This document shows, one piece after another, positions 1 to 6,609 of a stretch of DNA of 12,712 nucleotides. Numbering within the stretch: position 1 is the stretch's first letter; each line of letters begins with the position of its first letter. The notes under the pieces were generated by a model. The model saw only the letters and a list, made by a program, of their open reading frames with translations, was not told the DNA's origin and did not search any database. The stretch is from Rhodospirillaceae bacterium (GTDB lineage: Bacteria > Pseudomonadota > Alphaproteobacteria > UBA8366 > GCA-2717185), in the NCBI GenBank assembly GCA_028817685.1, contig JAPPPC010000419.1:1-12712 (forward strand), written 5' to 3'. The position numbers and the translations under genes were made by a program.

Positions 1-338
1 TGCCACTCCCAGGCACCACCGACTTTCGGGTCCTTTGCGGTCAGCTTCGACTGGAAATGATAGACCGGTTCCCCGATCAAGGCCTCAGCCGTGTCGACAA
101 CGCGGGCCGAGCGGGCTGCTAGCCCATAGACGCTGTCGCCGGCCCGGTTCCACAGCGAGATCCGCGTGCCGCCGCCCTCGGTATCCGGGCGGATCAGCGA
201 ATGCGCCGCGACCTTGGGGTCCTCCTCCATCGCCCGGCACAGCAGGTCGGTCTCCGCGGGCGTGAACACCCCCCGCGCGATGACGAACCCGTCCTCGTGA
301 TAGGCCTGGACCTGCTCCGGCGTGAGGATGCACGGCAT
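1..338 (-). CDS. PhyH-family Fe(II)/2-oxoglutarate dioxygenase, N-terminal part (runs off window)
   Basis: The reading frame is open from the ATG at 338 to the window edge and gives 112 residues, so the gene is partial. The start is supported by AAAGGAG about 7 bases upstream. The protein begins with the usual PhyH opening, a short helix followed by YHEDGFVIARGVF (residues 13-25). It ends with VYHFQSKLTAKDP (92-104) and GGAWEW (107-112), which in this family runs directly into the HxD iron-binding pair; the next codon starts with CA, consistent with His. Family members use Fe(II), 2-oxoglutarate and O2 to hydroxylate small molecules in the cytoplasm. The substrate cannot be told from this part. 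The gene is divergent from the M24 gene and shares a 256-base control region with it. The distal His and the 2-oxoglutarate-binding Arg lie outside the window. Confidence 0.85.
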   Translation of the reverse strand, partial: MPCILTPEQVQAYHEDGFVIARGVFTPAETDLLCRAMEEDPKVAAHSLIRPDTEGGGTRISLWNRAGDSVYGLAARSARVVDTAEALIGEPVYHFQSKLTAKDPKVGGAWEW

Positions 339-361
339 GGCGCGCTCCTTTCTTCTCGGTT

Positions 362-374
362 CCAAACGGTTTGG
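362..374. promoter_or_regulatory. Palindrome CCAAAC-G-GTTTGG, candidate operator of the PhyH gene
   Basis: Perfect 6-base inverted repeats flank a single G, 24 bases upstream of the PhyH start codon. On the minus strand a -10-like TCTAAT (complement of 379-384) lies just upstream of it, so the palindrome would fall near the transcription start, a common repressor position. I see no convincing -35 box. Size and symmetry fit a dimeric helix-turn-helix regulator of LacI or TetR type, but no regulator gene is present in the window. The palindrome is seen directly; the operator role is inferred. Confidence 0.4.
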
Positions 375-483
375 TTGTATTAGAGTACCGGCCGCGTTGT
401 TGGGCGTCTAGCACGGAGGTTTCTCGGGCGTTTGGCCGGTGCGGCGGTTAAACTCACGGAAAACCGGTGCACGCCCCACCTGA

Positions 484-513
484 ATTCCGCCGGCGCGGAA
501 TCAACTATATAAC
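484..513. promoter_or_regulatory. 18-base palindrome plus -10-like box, candidate control site of the M24 operon
   Basis: ATTCCGC-CGGC-GCGGAAT (484-501) has perfect 7-base arms around a 4-base centre. An AT-rich TATATAAC (506-513) follows immediately and could act as a plus-strand -10 element, with the palindrome then covering the -35 position. This is the last strong symmetry before the M24 start at 595 and would leave a leader of about 75 bases. The sequence symmetry is certain. Use as a regulator-binding site or promoter is inferred. Confidence 0.35.
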
Positions 514-594
514 GCGTAACCTGTCACTGACGTTCCGGGGCACCATCGGCGCGGCGGTGCGTTTGGGCCTGCTACTTATGAAGGATCGATTCTG

Positions 595-1815
595 ATGACC
601 ATTGGCGTTGGCGGTTCCGACAGGGCCACCGAACTGCAGACGATGCGCTCGATGCGCGGCGACATGCAACCGATCGACAATGCGGAGCGCGAGGCGCGTA
701 TCGCAAAGGCGCAGGAGATGATGCGGCAGCAGGGCATCGCCGCGCTGTATCTGGATGCGTCGACCAGCCTGTACTACTTCACCGGCCTGCGCGCCGGCGG
801 CCGGGAGCGGCTGCATGGCGCGGTGATCCCGGCGGAGGGGGCGCTCAGCTATATCTGTCCCGCCTTCGAGGTCGAAAAGACCGCGGCGTCGATCGTGCTG
901 CCGGGGGACATTCGCGGCTGGGAAGAACATGAAGACCCGACGGCGCTGGTCATCGACACGGTCGACGCGCACGCCTCCGGCGGCACCTTGGCCGTCGACG
1001 AGACGACGCCGTTCTTCACCTTCGACGGGCTGCGCAAGGCCGGCAACCGCTACGATTTCGTCAATGGCAGCGACATCACCGGCGCCTGCCGCATGATCAA
1101 GTCCGAGACGGAGATCGCGCTGATGACGCGCGCCAAAGAGATCACGCTGGAAGTGCAGAAAGCCGCGGCCCGTATCCTGACCCCGGGGATCACGACGGCG
1201 GAGGTCAAAACCTTCATCGCGCAAGCCCACCAGGCACTCGGCGCCGACGGGCCGACCGCGTTCTGCACCGTGCTGTTCGGCGAGGCGACGGCCTATCCGC
1301 ACGGCGTGCCGCACGAACAGACGCTCGAAGAGGGCGACATGGTGCTGATCGATACCGGCGCAACGGTCGAAGGCTATCACTCCGACATCACCCGCAGTTA
1401 CGTGTTCGGCGACCCGACACCGCGGCAACGCCAGATCTGGGACCTGGAGTTGGCCGCCCAGGCGGCAGCCTTCGACGCGGCGCAACCGGGTGTTCCCTGC
1501 GAGGATGTCGACACGGCCGCGCGCGCCGTCATCGAAGCCGCCGGCTTCGGCCCCGGCTACGCGGTGCCGGGCCTGCCGCACCGCACGGGCCACGGCATCG
1601 GGCTGGATGTGCACGAATGGACCTATCTCGTGAAAGGCAACCAGACGCCGCTGGCGCCAGGCATGTGCTTTTCGAACGAACCGATGATCTGCATCTATGG
1701 CGAGTTCGGCGTGCGCCTGGAAGATCATTTCTACATGACCGAAGACGGGCCCGAATGGTTCACGCAGCCTTGTCCTTCCGCAGACGATCCCTTCGGGTAC
1801 GAGACGGCGGCGTGA
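595..1815 (+). CDS. M24-family metallopeptidase (Xaa-Pro aminopeptidase/creatinase fold)
   Basis: The product is 406 residues, typical for two-domain M24 proteins: a creatinase-like N-terminal domain (about 30-165) and a pita-bread catalytic domain (about 170-395). All five di-metal ligands are visible: Asp253 (LIDTGA), Asp264 (HSDITR), His333 (TGHGIGLDVHE), Glu362 (SNEPM) and Glu376 (RLEDH). His236 (YPHG) and His340 fit the conserved substrate-side histidines, so the enzyme should be active. The family cleaves Xaa-Pro peptides or other C-N bonds (prolidase, creatinase, ectoine hydrolase), and the substrate here cannot be chosen from sequence. It is presumably cytoplasmic, as no signal peptide is seen. 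The ATG at 595 has AAGGA 9 bases upstream; in-frame ATGs within residues 17-24 are alternatives. It is the first gene of the five-gene run, 82 bases before the dioxygenase gene. Confidence 0.93.
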   Translation: MTIGVGGSDRATELQTMRSMRGDMQPIDNAEREARIAKAQEMMRQQGIAALYLDASTSLYYFTGLRAGGRERLHGAVIPAEGALSYICPAFEVEKTAASIVLPGDIRGWEEHEDPTALVIDTVDAHASGGTLAVDETTPFFTFDGLRKAGNRYDFVNGSDITGACRMIKSETEIALMTRAKEITLEVQKAAARILTPGITTAEVKTFIAQAHQALGADGPTAFCTVLFGEATAYPHGVPHEQTLEEGDMVLIDTGATVEGYHSDITRSYVFGDPTPRQRQIWDLELAAQAAAFDAAQPGVPCEDVDTAARAVIEAAGFGPGYAVPGLPHRTGHGIGLDVHEWTYLVKGNQTPLAPGMCFSNEPMICIYGEFGVRLEDHFYMTEDGPEWFTQPCPSADDPFGYETAA

Positions 1816-1897
1816 AGCTGGCGGCACCGGGTAGCATCTTGTGGCACTTTGCGGATACCGTGTCGCCTAAGGTGCCGGAACCCGAGAGGAAGCTGTC

Positions 1898-2737
1898 ATG
1901 CCGACGCAAACACTGACGGCAAAACCGAAAGCGCTTGATGCCGCATTTGGGGCCGAATTCATCGATTGCGACCTTACCTCGCAAACGGATTTTGGCTGGA
2001 TTGGCTACGCCCTCGCCGAACATGCGGTGCTGGTCTTTCGCAACCAAAACCTCGATGCCGGCCAGTTGGCCGCACTCGGGCGAAAGCTGGGCGAACCCCG
2101 CCCGCACGTCCTGGTCAATTACCGGACAGCCGACCATCCCGAAGTCTCGATGCTGACGAATGTCGATGCGGACGGCAAGGTTGACCAATTCGGTGTCTCA
2201 CGGGCATCGGCGTGGCATTCCGATATGACCTATGATTCGGATCTTCCAAAGCTCGCCATCCTCCATTCTCTGGAAGTGCCGTCGAAGAAAGGCGGCACGA
2301 TGTTCGCCGATATGCGCGCGGCCTACGATGCGTTGCCCGAGGCGACAAAGGAAAAAATGGATGGCCTGATTGCAGTGCATGGCGGCGCTGCCGGGCCGGC
2401 AGGATATCGCAGGAACGCGCCCGAAGAGGGACCGGCGCGCGCAGACGGCGGACATGAGGCGCGCCACCCGGCCGTGCGCCGGCATTCGGTCACCGGGCGC
2501 AAAATTCTTTTCGTAAACCCCATGCACACGATGCGGTTCGACGGCATGCCGGTACAAGAGAGCGAAGACCTGATTATGGAGCTGTCCGGCAACGCCACCC
2601 GGGATCAAAACACCTATTACCATGATTGGGCGGTCGGAGACGTGGTGATCTGGGACGAAGCCTCTGTCGTTCACCGAAATGCCGGTGACTACGATCCCGC
2701 GGAACGCCGGATCTTCTTTCGCACGATCGTCTTCTGA
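1898..2737 (+). CDS. TauD/TfdA-family Fe(II)/2-oxoglutarate dioxygenase
   Basis: The product is 279 residues, the usual size for the family. The iron triad is visible: His107 and Asp109 in AWHSDMTYD, and the distal His259 in SVVHRNAGDYD. Arg271 and Arg275 (ERRIFFRT) sit where TauD has its 2-oxoglutarate-binding arginines. HPAVRRHSVTGRKILFVN (190-207) is the family's typical stretch before the distal His. Members hydroxylate sulfonates, aryloxy acids, amino acids or other small acids, often releasing a heteroatom group, and the substrate here is unknown. The ATG at 1898 is preceded by GAGAGGA at a suitable distance. The gene follows the M24 gene on the same strand. Its DNA looks less GC-rich than most of the window (row 2221-2280 is 30/60 GC). 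Confidence 0.92.
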   Translation: MPTQTLTAKPKALDAAFGAEFIDCDLTSQTDFGWIGYALAEHAVLVFRNQNLDAGQLAALGRKLGEPRPHVLVNYRTADHPEVSMLTNVDADGKVDQFGVSRASAWHSDMTYDSDLPKLAILHSLEVPSKKGGTMFADMRAAYDALPEATKEKMDGLIAVHGGAAGPAGYRRNAPEEGPARADGGHEARHPAVRRHSVTGRKILFVNPMHTMRFDGMPVQESEDLIMELSGNATRDQNTYYHDWAVGDVVIWDEASVVHRNAGDYDPAERRIFFRTIVF

Positions 2738-2738
2738 C

Positions 2739-2763
2739 GCGCGGTTCGCGAAACGGACCGCGC
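2739..2763 (+). repeat. Inverted repeat just after the tauD-like stop codon
   Basis: GCGCGGT (2739-2745) and ACCGCGC (2757-2763) form a 7-base GC-rich stem with an 11-base loop, starting 2 bases after the stop codon. Downstream are C-rich bases and only three T, so it is not a classic intrinsic terminator. It could be an mRNA-stabilising or partially terminating hairpin that lowers expression of the next genes. Function is inferred. Confidence 0.35.
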
Positions 2764-2783
2764 CCTCCCCTTTGTGCGGCATG

Positions 2784-2797
2784 GACTCTCAGGAGTC
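2784..2797 (+). repeat. Short hairpin in the tauD-like/RidA intergenic region
   Basis: GACTC-TCAG-GAGTC gives a 5-base stem with a 4-base loop inside the 147-base gap before the triple RidA gene. It lies 20 bases after the larger inverted repeat at 2739-2763. No T-tract follows. It may be part of the RidA gene's leader or a chance match. Confidence 0.25.
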
Positions 2798-2884
2798 TGC
2801 GCGGTGTGGCGCGCCGGGAATTGCAGTCGAGCGGTCGAAAAAGTCTAATTGGCTGACTGTCACCGTAATTGAAGAAGAACTGCG

Positions 2885-4279
2885 ATGGCCCAGAAATCAC
2901 AAATCCACGTCCCGGACCAACCGGCCGTGTTCGAAAACTTTCCCCACGCGGTGAAAGCCGACGGCCTTCTGTTCTTGTCGGGCGTCCGGCCCGGAAGCGG
3001 TTCTAATGCGCCTCGGCGGTTCTCCGATCTCCCGGAAGCCGGGCGGGAGAAACAGCAAGGCTTCGGCTTGGTTGACCATTACGAAGGTCATGTCGCCCAC
3101 GACTCTTGGCATACGCACCAAAACATGGACGCCGTTCTCGAGGCGGGCGGGAGCGCCGGCGATCAGGTTCTGCGCCAGCATATTTGGCAAAGCGATAAAC
3201 GGTTCTTTCCCGTCTATCAAAACATTCGCAAGGTCTTGCAAAAGATACCCTCGCCGAGTTCCGGCCTCGGCGTCACCGGAATTTTCGGCGACCCGGCTGG
3301 CACGATCGGCATCGATGCCATCGCCGTGTGTCCCGGCGAGAATCCGGACTTCCCGGCCCGAAAGGTCGTTGCGACCTATGACGATGAAGAGTTGCCGGCG
3401 GCCTCCTTCTATTCCCAGGCCGTGCGCTGCGGCCCGCTCGTCTTTACCGCAGGCCATATACCGATCGACACGACCCAAAAGGGCAACCCGCTCGTCAATT
3501 CATTCGACGACATCCCAGAGGAAGGCCGGTTTCTGCAGACCGGTCAGAGTCATCCGGACAGCCGGGATGGACCGATCGCCGCGCAAAGCTGGTATGTCTA
3601 CAACGAACTGAAGCGCACCCTCGAAAACGAAGGGCTGTCCCTTGCCGACACGATCAATTCGACGGTCTACCTGGCGGATATACGGGACTTCCCGACATTT
3701 CATCGCATCCACAAGCATTTTTTCCCGGATGCAAGCCCGGCCCTGACCGTCACGGGGTTTGACGAGGTCGGGCACCGCGGCTGTCTTATCGAGATCGAGC
3801 TCACGGCATCCGCAAACGACGCAAAATTCGAAAAGTCCTATACGGGCTGGCCGGGCGAGAAGCCATTCTACGCGCCGGCATCCGTACGATCGGGGAACCT
3901 GATTTATTACTCCGGAATCCTGGGAATCGACGATCGATGCAATATCGTCACCGATTCCAAAGACCTGAAGGCACAATCCAATGACCGGAAATATTACCGC
4001 GACAGGCCGGAAGAGGATCACCCCGTTGTCCATCAGTCCCTGGCGGCAATCTCGTTACTGAGTGATATCGCGGATCGGTCGAATTCCCACATCGAGGAAC
4101 TGGTCAAATTGACGGTGTATGTCGGCGATACCGCGCACTTCAGCATCTTCGAAAACATCTTCTTCGATGTGGTGCCGAGCGAAAAACTTCCCGCCATCGA
4201 ATGCGTCGTCATTCCCGCTCCCGGTCCGGTTCCGGAATCGCGCATTCAACTCGAAGCGATTGGAATCCGTACGACGTAG
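2885..4279 (+). CDS. Protein of three tandem RidA (YjgF/YER057c/UK114)-like domains
   Basis: The product is 464 residues, against about 130 for a normal RidA. Three RidA-like domains can be traced at about 12-148, 172-309 and 326-461. Each starts with a strand of the type GLLFLSG, GPLVFTAG or GNLIYYSG, continues with a helix (QNMDAVLEAGG, YNELKRTLENEG, QSLAAISLLSDIADR), and ends with a strand such as TIGIDAIAV, LIEIELTA or IQLEAIGI. Domains 2 and 3 carry the typical VYLADIRDFPTFHRI and VYVGDTAHFSIFENI segments. Canonical RidA hydrolyses reactive enamines/imines and needs Arg105. The equivalent PAR motif reads PAL (285-287) in domain 2 and PAI (436-438) in domain 3, and residues 121-147 of domain 1 contain no Arg. 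The protein therefore resembles the non-deaminase Rid subgroups, and a binding or different catalytic role is likely. The start ATG follows GAAGAAG. The gene sits 117 bases before the flavoprotein gene. Confidence 0.88.
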   Translation: MAQKSQIHVPDQPAVFENFPHAVKADGLLFLSGVRPGSGSNAPRRFSDLPEAGREKQQGFGLVDHYEGHVAHDSWHTHQNMDAVLEAGGSAGDQVLRQHIWQSDKRFFPVYQNIRKVLQKIPSPSSGLGVTGIFGDPAGTIGIDAIAVCPGENPDFPARKVVATYDDEELPAASFYSQAVRCGPLVFTAGHIPIDTTQKGNPLVNSFDDIPEEGRFLQTGQSHPDSRDGPIAAQSWYVYNELKRTLENEGLSLADTINSTVYLADIRDFPTFHRIHKHFFPDASPALTVTGFDEVGHRGCLIEIELTASANDAKFEKSYTGWPGEKPFYAPASVRSGNLIYYSGILGIDDRCNIVTDSKDLKAQSNDRKYYRDRPEEDHPVVHQSLAAISLLSDIADRSNSHIEELVKLTVYVGDTAHFSIFENIFFDVVPSEKLPAIECVVIPAPGPVPESRIQLEAIGIRTT

Positions 4280-4380
4280 TCGCGTATTTTCCAGCAAACG
4301 ATTGAGACGACGGGTTCGAACGCCGTGAACCGGCGGGACCGTCGCCAAGACGTATGACGGCGCGCCGTGGGCTCGTTGCG

Positions 4381-4389
4381 AAAGGGAGG
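4381..4389 (+). promoter_or_regulatory. Ribosome binding site AAAGGGAGG that fixes a GTG start
   Basis: This near-perfect Shine-Dalgarno sequence lies 7 bases before the GTG at 4397. It lies inside the coding stretch that an upstream in-frame GTG at 4367 would use. It therefore argues for initiation at 4397, which also places the FAD-binding glycine motif at the usual distance from the N-terminus. Confidence 0.75.
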
Positions 4390-4396
4390 CACTTTG

Positions 4397-5761
4397 GTGA
4401 GCAATATCGACGCCGATCTCGTGGTCGTGGGGGGCGGTGGCGCCGGTTTGATGGCTGCCGGGACGGCGGCAATGGAGAACGACGCCCTGAACATTGTCCT
4501 GCTCGAACAGGATCCGGACGAGCCCTGCAACACCGAGATCGCCAGCAATTTTATCCCCGCGGCGGGCACGCGCTTTCAACGGGCGACCGGTGTCGATGAC
4601 TCCCTTGACGTGTTCGTCGCCGATGTCATGGCCAAGAACGGCGGCAAGGGGGATCCGGAGGTCACGCACGCGCTCTGCCGCGAGGCCGCCGCGGCGGTGC
4701 ACCAGATGGCCGACGCGTTCGGCGTCGACATGGAATTCGCGCCGGAGCTGACCTGGGTCGGCCATACCAACCGGCGCCTTCACGCGCACCCCTCACGAGG
4801 CGGCCCGCCCATCGTCGCCCAGCTCAGGAAACATATCGGCGCACAGCCGAACGTCACGGTGCTCAACCACACGCGGGCGACCGGCCTCACTCTCGAAAGC
4901 GACAGGGTCGTTGGGGTGACGGCGGAACAGGATGGCCAGCCATTCCACGTGGCGGCGCCCTGCGTCGCGCTTACCACCGGCGGTTTCAGCGCGAACCGGG
5001 AGATGCTGGCCGAATACATTCCGGAGATGGCCGAGGCGCCGAACATCGGGTCCAATGGCGACAATGGCGACGGGATCCGGTGGGGACAGGAAGCCGGTGC
5101 GGCCCTATCGCTGATGAGCGGGTACCAGGGCCGCGACTGCATTTTCGAAGACGGCACTCGGGTCACGCCGCCGGTGCTCAACGAAGGCGGCATCGCCGTC
5201 AACAGTACGGGCCGCCGCTTCGTAAACGAGCGGGAAGACTATTCCGCCTTGGCCCGGGTCTACCGCGCCCAGCCCGGCGGCGTCGCCTATTTCATCTGGG
5301 ACGCCCGCATCCAGCGGATGGTGGAGAACGTGCTTGTGATGCAGCAGGCCATGGAACGCGGCGGCATCGTGACGGGGGCGTCCCTCGATGCGATCGCGGA
5401 TGCCTACGATCTGCCGGCAGCGGCGCTCGCGGAGACGATGGCGCGATACAACGAAGGCGTTCGCCAAAACCGCGACGACTTCGGCCGCCAGGAACTGACC
5501 GTCCCCTTGGAGGCCCCCTGGTACGCGGCCCGGATCACCGGCGCCATCGCGCACACCCAAGGCGGCCTCGCCGTCGACACAAGCTGCCGCGTCCTGCGCG
5601 ACGACAAAACGCCCATTCCCGGGCTATATGCGGGCGGCAACACGATCGCCGGCCTCTCCGGCGACGACCCCGCCGGTTACCTCAGCGGGAACGGTCTTCT
5701 GGTAGCGTATGCCAGCGGGATGATCATTGGCCGGCACGCTGCGGAATCTATAACCACGTGA
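4397..5761 (+). CDS. FAD-dependent oxidoreductase, fumarate reductase/succinate dehydrogenase flavoprotein-like
   Basis: The product is 454 residues from the GTG at 4397, chosen because of the strong AAAGGGAGG before it. The Rossmann FAD motif VVVGGGGAGLMAAG is at residues 9-22 and is followed by LLEQ, with Glu37 at the ribose-binding position. VALTTGGFSAN (190-200), STGRRFVNERED (270-281), HTQGG (386-390) and the C-terminal GLYAGGN...SGNGLL segment (409-435) are the conserved blocks of the FAD_binding_2 superfamily, which also holds 3-ketosteroid dehydrogenases, tricarballylate dehydrogenase and urocanate reductase. The Arg of the usual GxNRxGG segment is replaced by GDDPAGYL (422-429), so a simple fumarate-type substrate is less likely. 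No signal peptide or haem motif is seen, so it is probably cytoplasmic. It likely oxidises or reduces a C-C bond next to a carbonyl. It lies 42 bases upstream of the nitroreductase-family gene. Confidence 0.9.
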   Translation: MSNIDADLVVVGGGGAGLMAAGTAAMENDALNIVLLEQDPDEPCNTEIASNFIPAAGTRFQRATGVDDSLDVFVADVMAKNGGKGDPEVTHALCREAAAAVHQMADAFGVDMEFAPELTWVGHTNRRLHAHPSRGGPPIVAQLRKHIGAQPNVTVLNHTRATGLTLESDRVVGVTAEQDGQPFHVAAPCVALTTGGFSANREMLAEYIPEMAEAPNIGSNGDNGDGIRWGQEAGAALSLMSGYQGRDCIFEDGTRVTPPVLNEGGIAVNSTGRRFVNEREDYSALARVYRAQPGGVAYFIWDARIQRMVENVLVMQQAMERGGIVTGASLDAIADAYDLPAAALAETMARYNEGVRQNRDDFGRQELTVPLEAPWYAARITGAIAHTQGGLAVDTSCRVLRDDKTPIPGLYAGGNTIAGLSGDDPAGYLSGNGLLVAYASGMIIGRHAAESITT

Positions 5762-5803
5762 ACGGGCCAAGCCCGGCACGTTCGAACGTCAAGGAGTAAC
5801 GCG

Positions 5804-6448
5804 ATGGAATTGGTCCGACTCGACCCGCCCGCCGAATTGACCATGTCGATCGGCGAAGCCATGTTCAGCCAGCGCGCCACGCGCCGCTTGGATTCCGATC
5901 GTCCGGTCACAGACGCGCAGTTGCAGATCATTCTGGATGCCGCCTCCAAAGCACCGCACGGCGGCGACAGTCTATCCGCGCGCTATCTGGTTATTCGCGA
6001 TCGTGGCGCCATCGACGCGTTCGGCAAACTTTATTTCGAAGCGTGGTGGGCCAAACGCCGCGATGCTTACGGCTGGACGTCCAAGGCCGATATTCCGGAG
6101 GGCTCGCATTACCGCTTAGCGGCGCTTCTGGCAGACGAAATGGTCAATGCACCCGTGGTCATCCTCGTCTACTCAAAACCGTCCCGTGTCGCAGCGTCCT
6201 CGGCGTTCCCGGGCATTCAGAACCTGCTGTTGGCGGCCCGCGCATTGGGCTTGGGCAGCGTGCTGACCACCCTGCACCCGGATGTTATGGAACGGGTCGA
6301 CGCCATGTTCGGCGTGCCTGAGGGTATGGAATTTCACTGTTGTATTCCGATCGGTTATCCGCGCGGAAAATTTGGGCCAACCAGCCGGTTGCCCACCAGC
6401 GCGACGACCTCATGGGATCGCTGGGGCCAGCCGCCGCCTTGGAAGTAA
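5804..6448 (+). CDS. Nitroreductase-family FMN flavoprotein
   Basis: The product is 214 residues, normal for the family. The N-terminal RATRRL (24-29) is the FMN-phosphate-binding motif, followed by the typical LDAASKAPHGGDS (44-56). FPGIQNLLLAARALGLGSVLTT (135-156) is the conserved central helix region, and PIGYPRGKFGP (182-192) the C-terminal FMN-binding loop. Members reduce nitro groups, quinones, enoyl groups or dehalogenate, using NAD(P)H, and usually work as dimers. The Trp-rich segment EAWWAKRRDAYGW (79-91) is probably the variable substrate-cap region. AAGGAG lies 7 bases before the ATG. It is the last gene of the run, and a convergent gene (hyuB) begins 161 bases beyond its stop. The exact substrate is unknown. 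Confidence 0.9.
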   Translation: MELVRLDPPAELTMSIGEAMFSQRATRRLDSDRPVTDAQLQIILDAASKAPHGGDSLSARYLVIRDRGAIDAFGKLYFEAWWAKRRDAYGWTSKADIPEGSHYRLAALLADEMVNAPVVILVYSKPSRVAASSAFPGIQNLLLAARALGLGSVLTTLHPDVMERVDAMFGVPEGMEFHCCIPIGYPRGKFGPTSRLPTSATTSWDRWGQPPPWK

Positions 6449-6609
6449 TTCGAATTCCGGCCGGATTATGGCCCCTCCTGAATGGGGGTTAGGGCTGGAT
6501 GCCGGCGCAGGGCTCCGGACGACACGGCGCGGCTTCGATCAAGCCACGGCACCCCGGTCTTCTTCTCGCGGTGTCGCGTGGTGAGGTGCCCAATCGCCCG
6601 TGACCGCCC
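6449..6609. other. Convergent intergenic region without a clear terminator
   Basis: These 161 bases separate the stop codons of the nitroreductase-family gene and hyuB. I see a 10-base palindrome (TCCGGCCGGA, starting at 6457) and a weak CCCC...GGGG hairpin (about 6472-6487), but no stem followed by a T-tract in either direction. No ORF here has a ribosome binding site. Confidence 0.4.

Noticed and set aside
85..414. 109-codon minus-strand frame overlapping the PhyH gene
   Set aside because: It is out of frame with the PhyH reading, and its product is a Gly/Arg-rich string. The PhyH frame has a ribosome binding site and family motifs.
505..1827. 440-codon open frame on the minus strand antisense to the M24 gene
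   Set aside because: The plus strand carries all five metal ligands in order with a ribosome binding site. The antisense product shows no recognisable domain.
1822..1877. CGGCACC (1822-1828) and GGTGCCG (1871-1877) as a terminator stem after the M24 gene
   Set aside because: The 42-base loop and lack of a T-tract make a terminator unlikely; probably chance in GC-rich sequence.
4308..4344. Nested inverted repeats (CGACG/CGTCG and GGTTC/GAACC) before the flavoprotein gene
   Set aside because: Arms are only 5 bases with an uneven bulge and no T-tract. Too weak to call a terminator or riboswitch.
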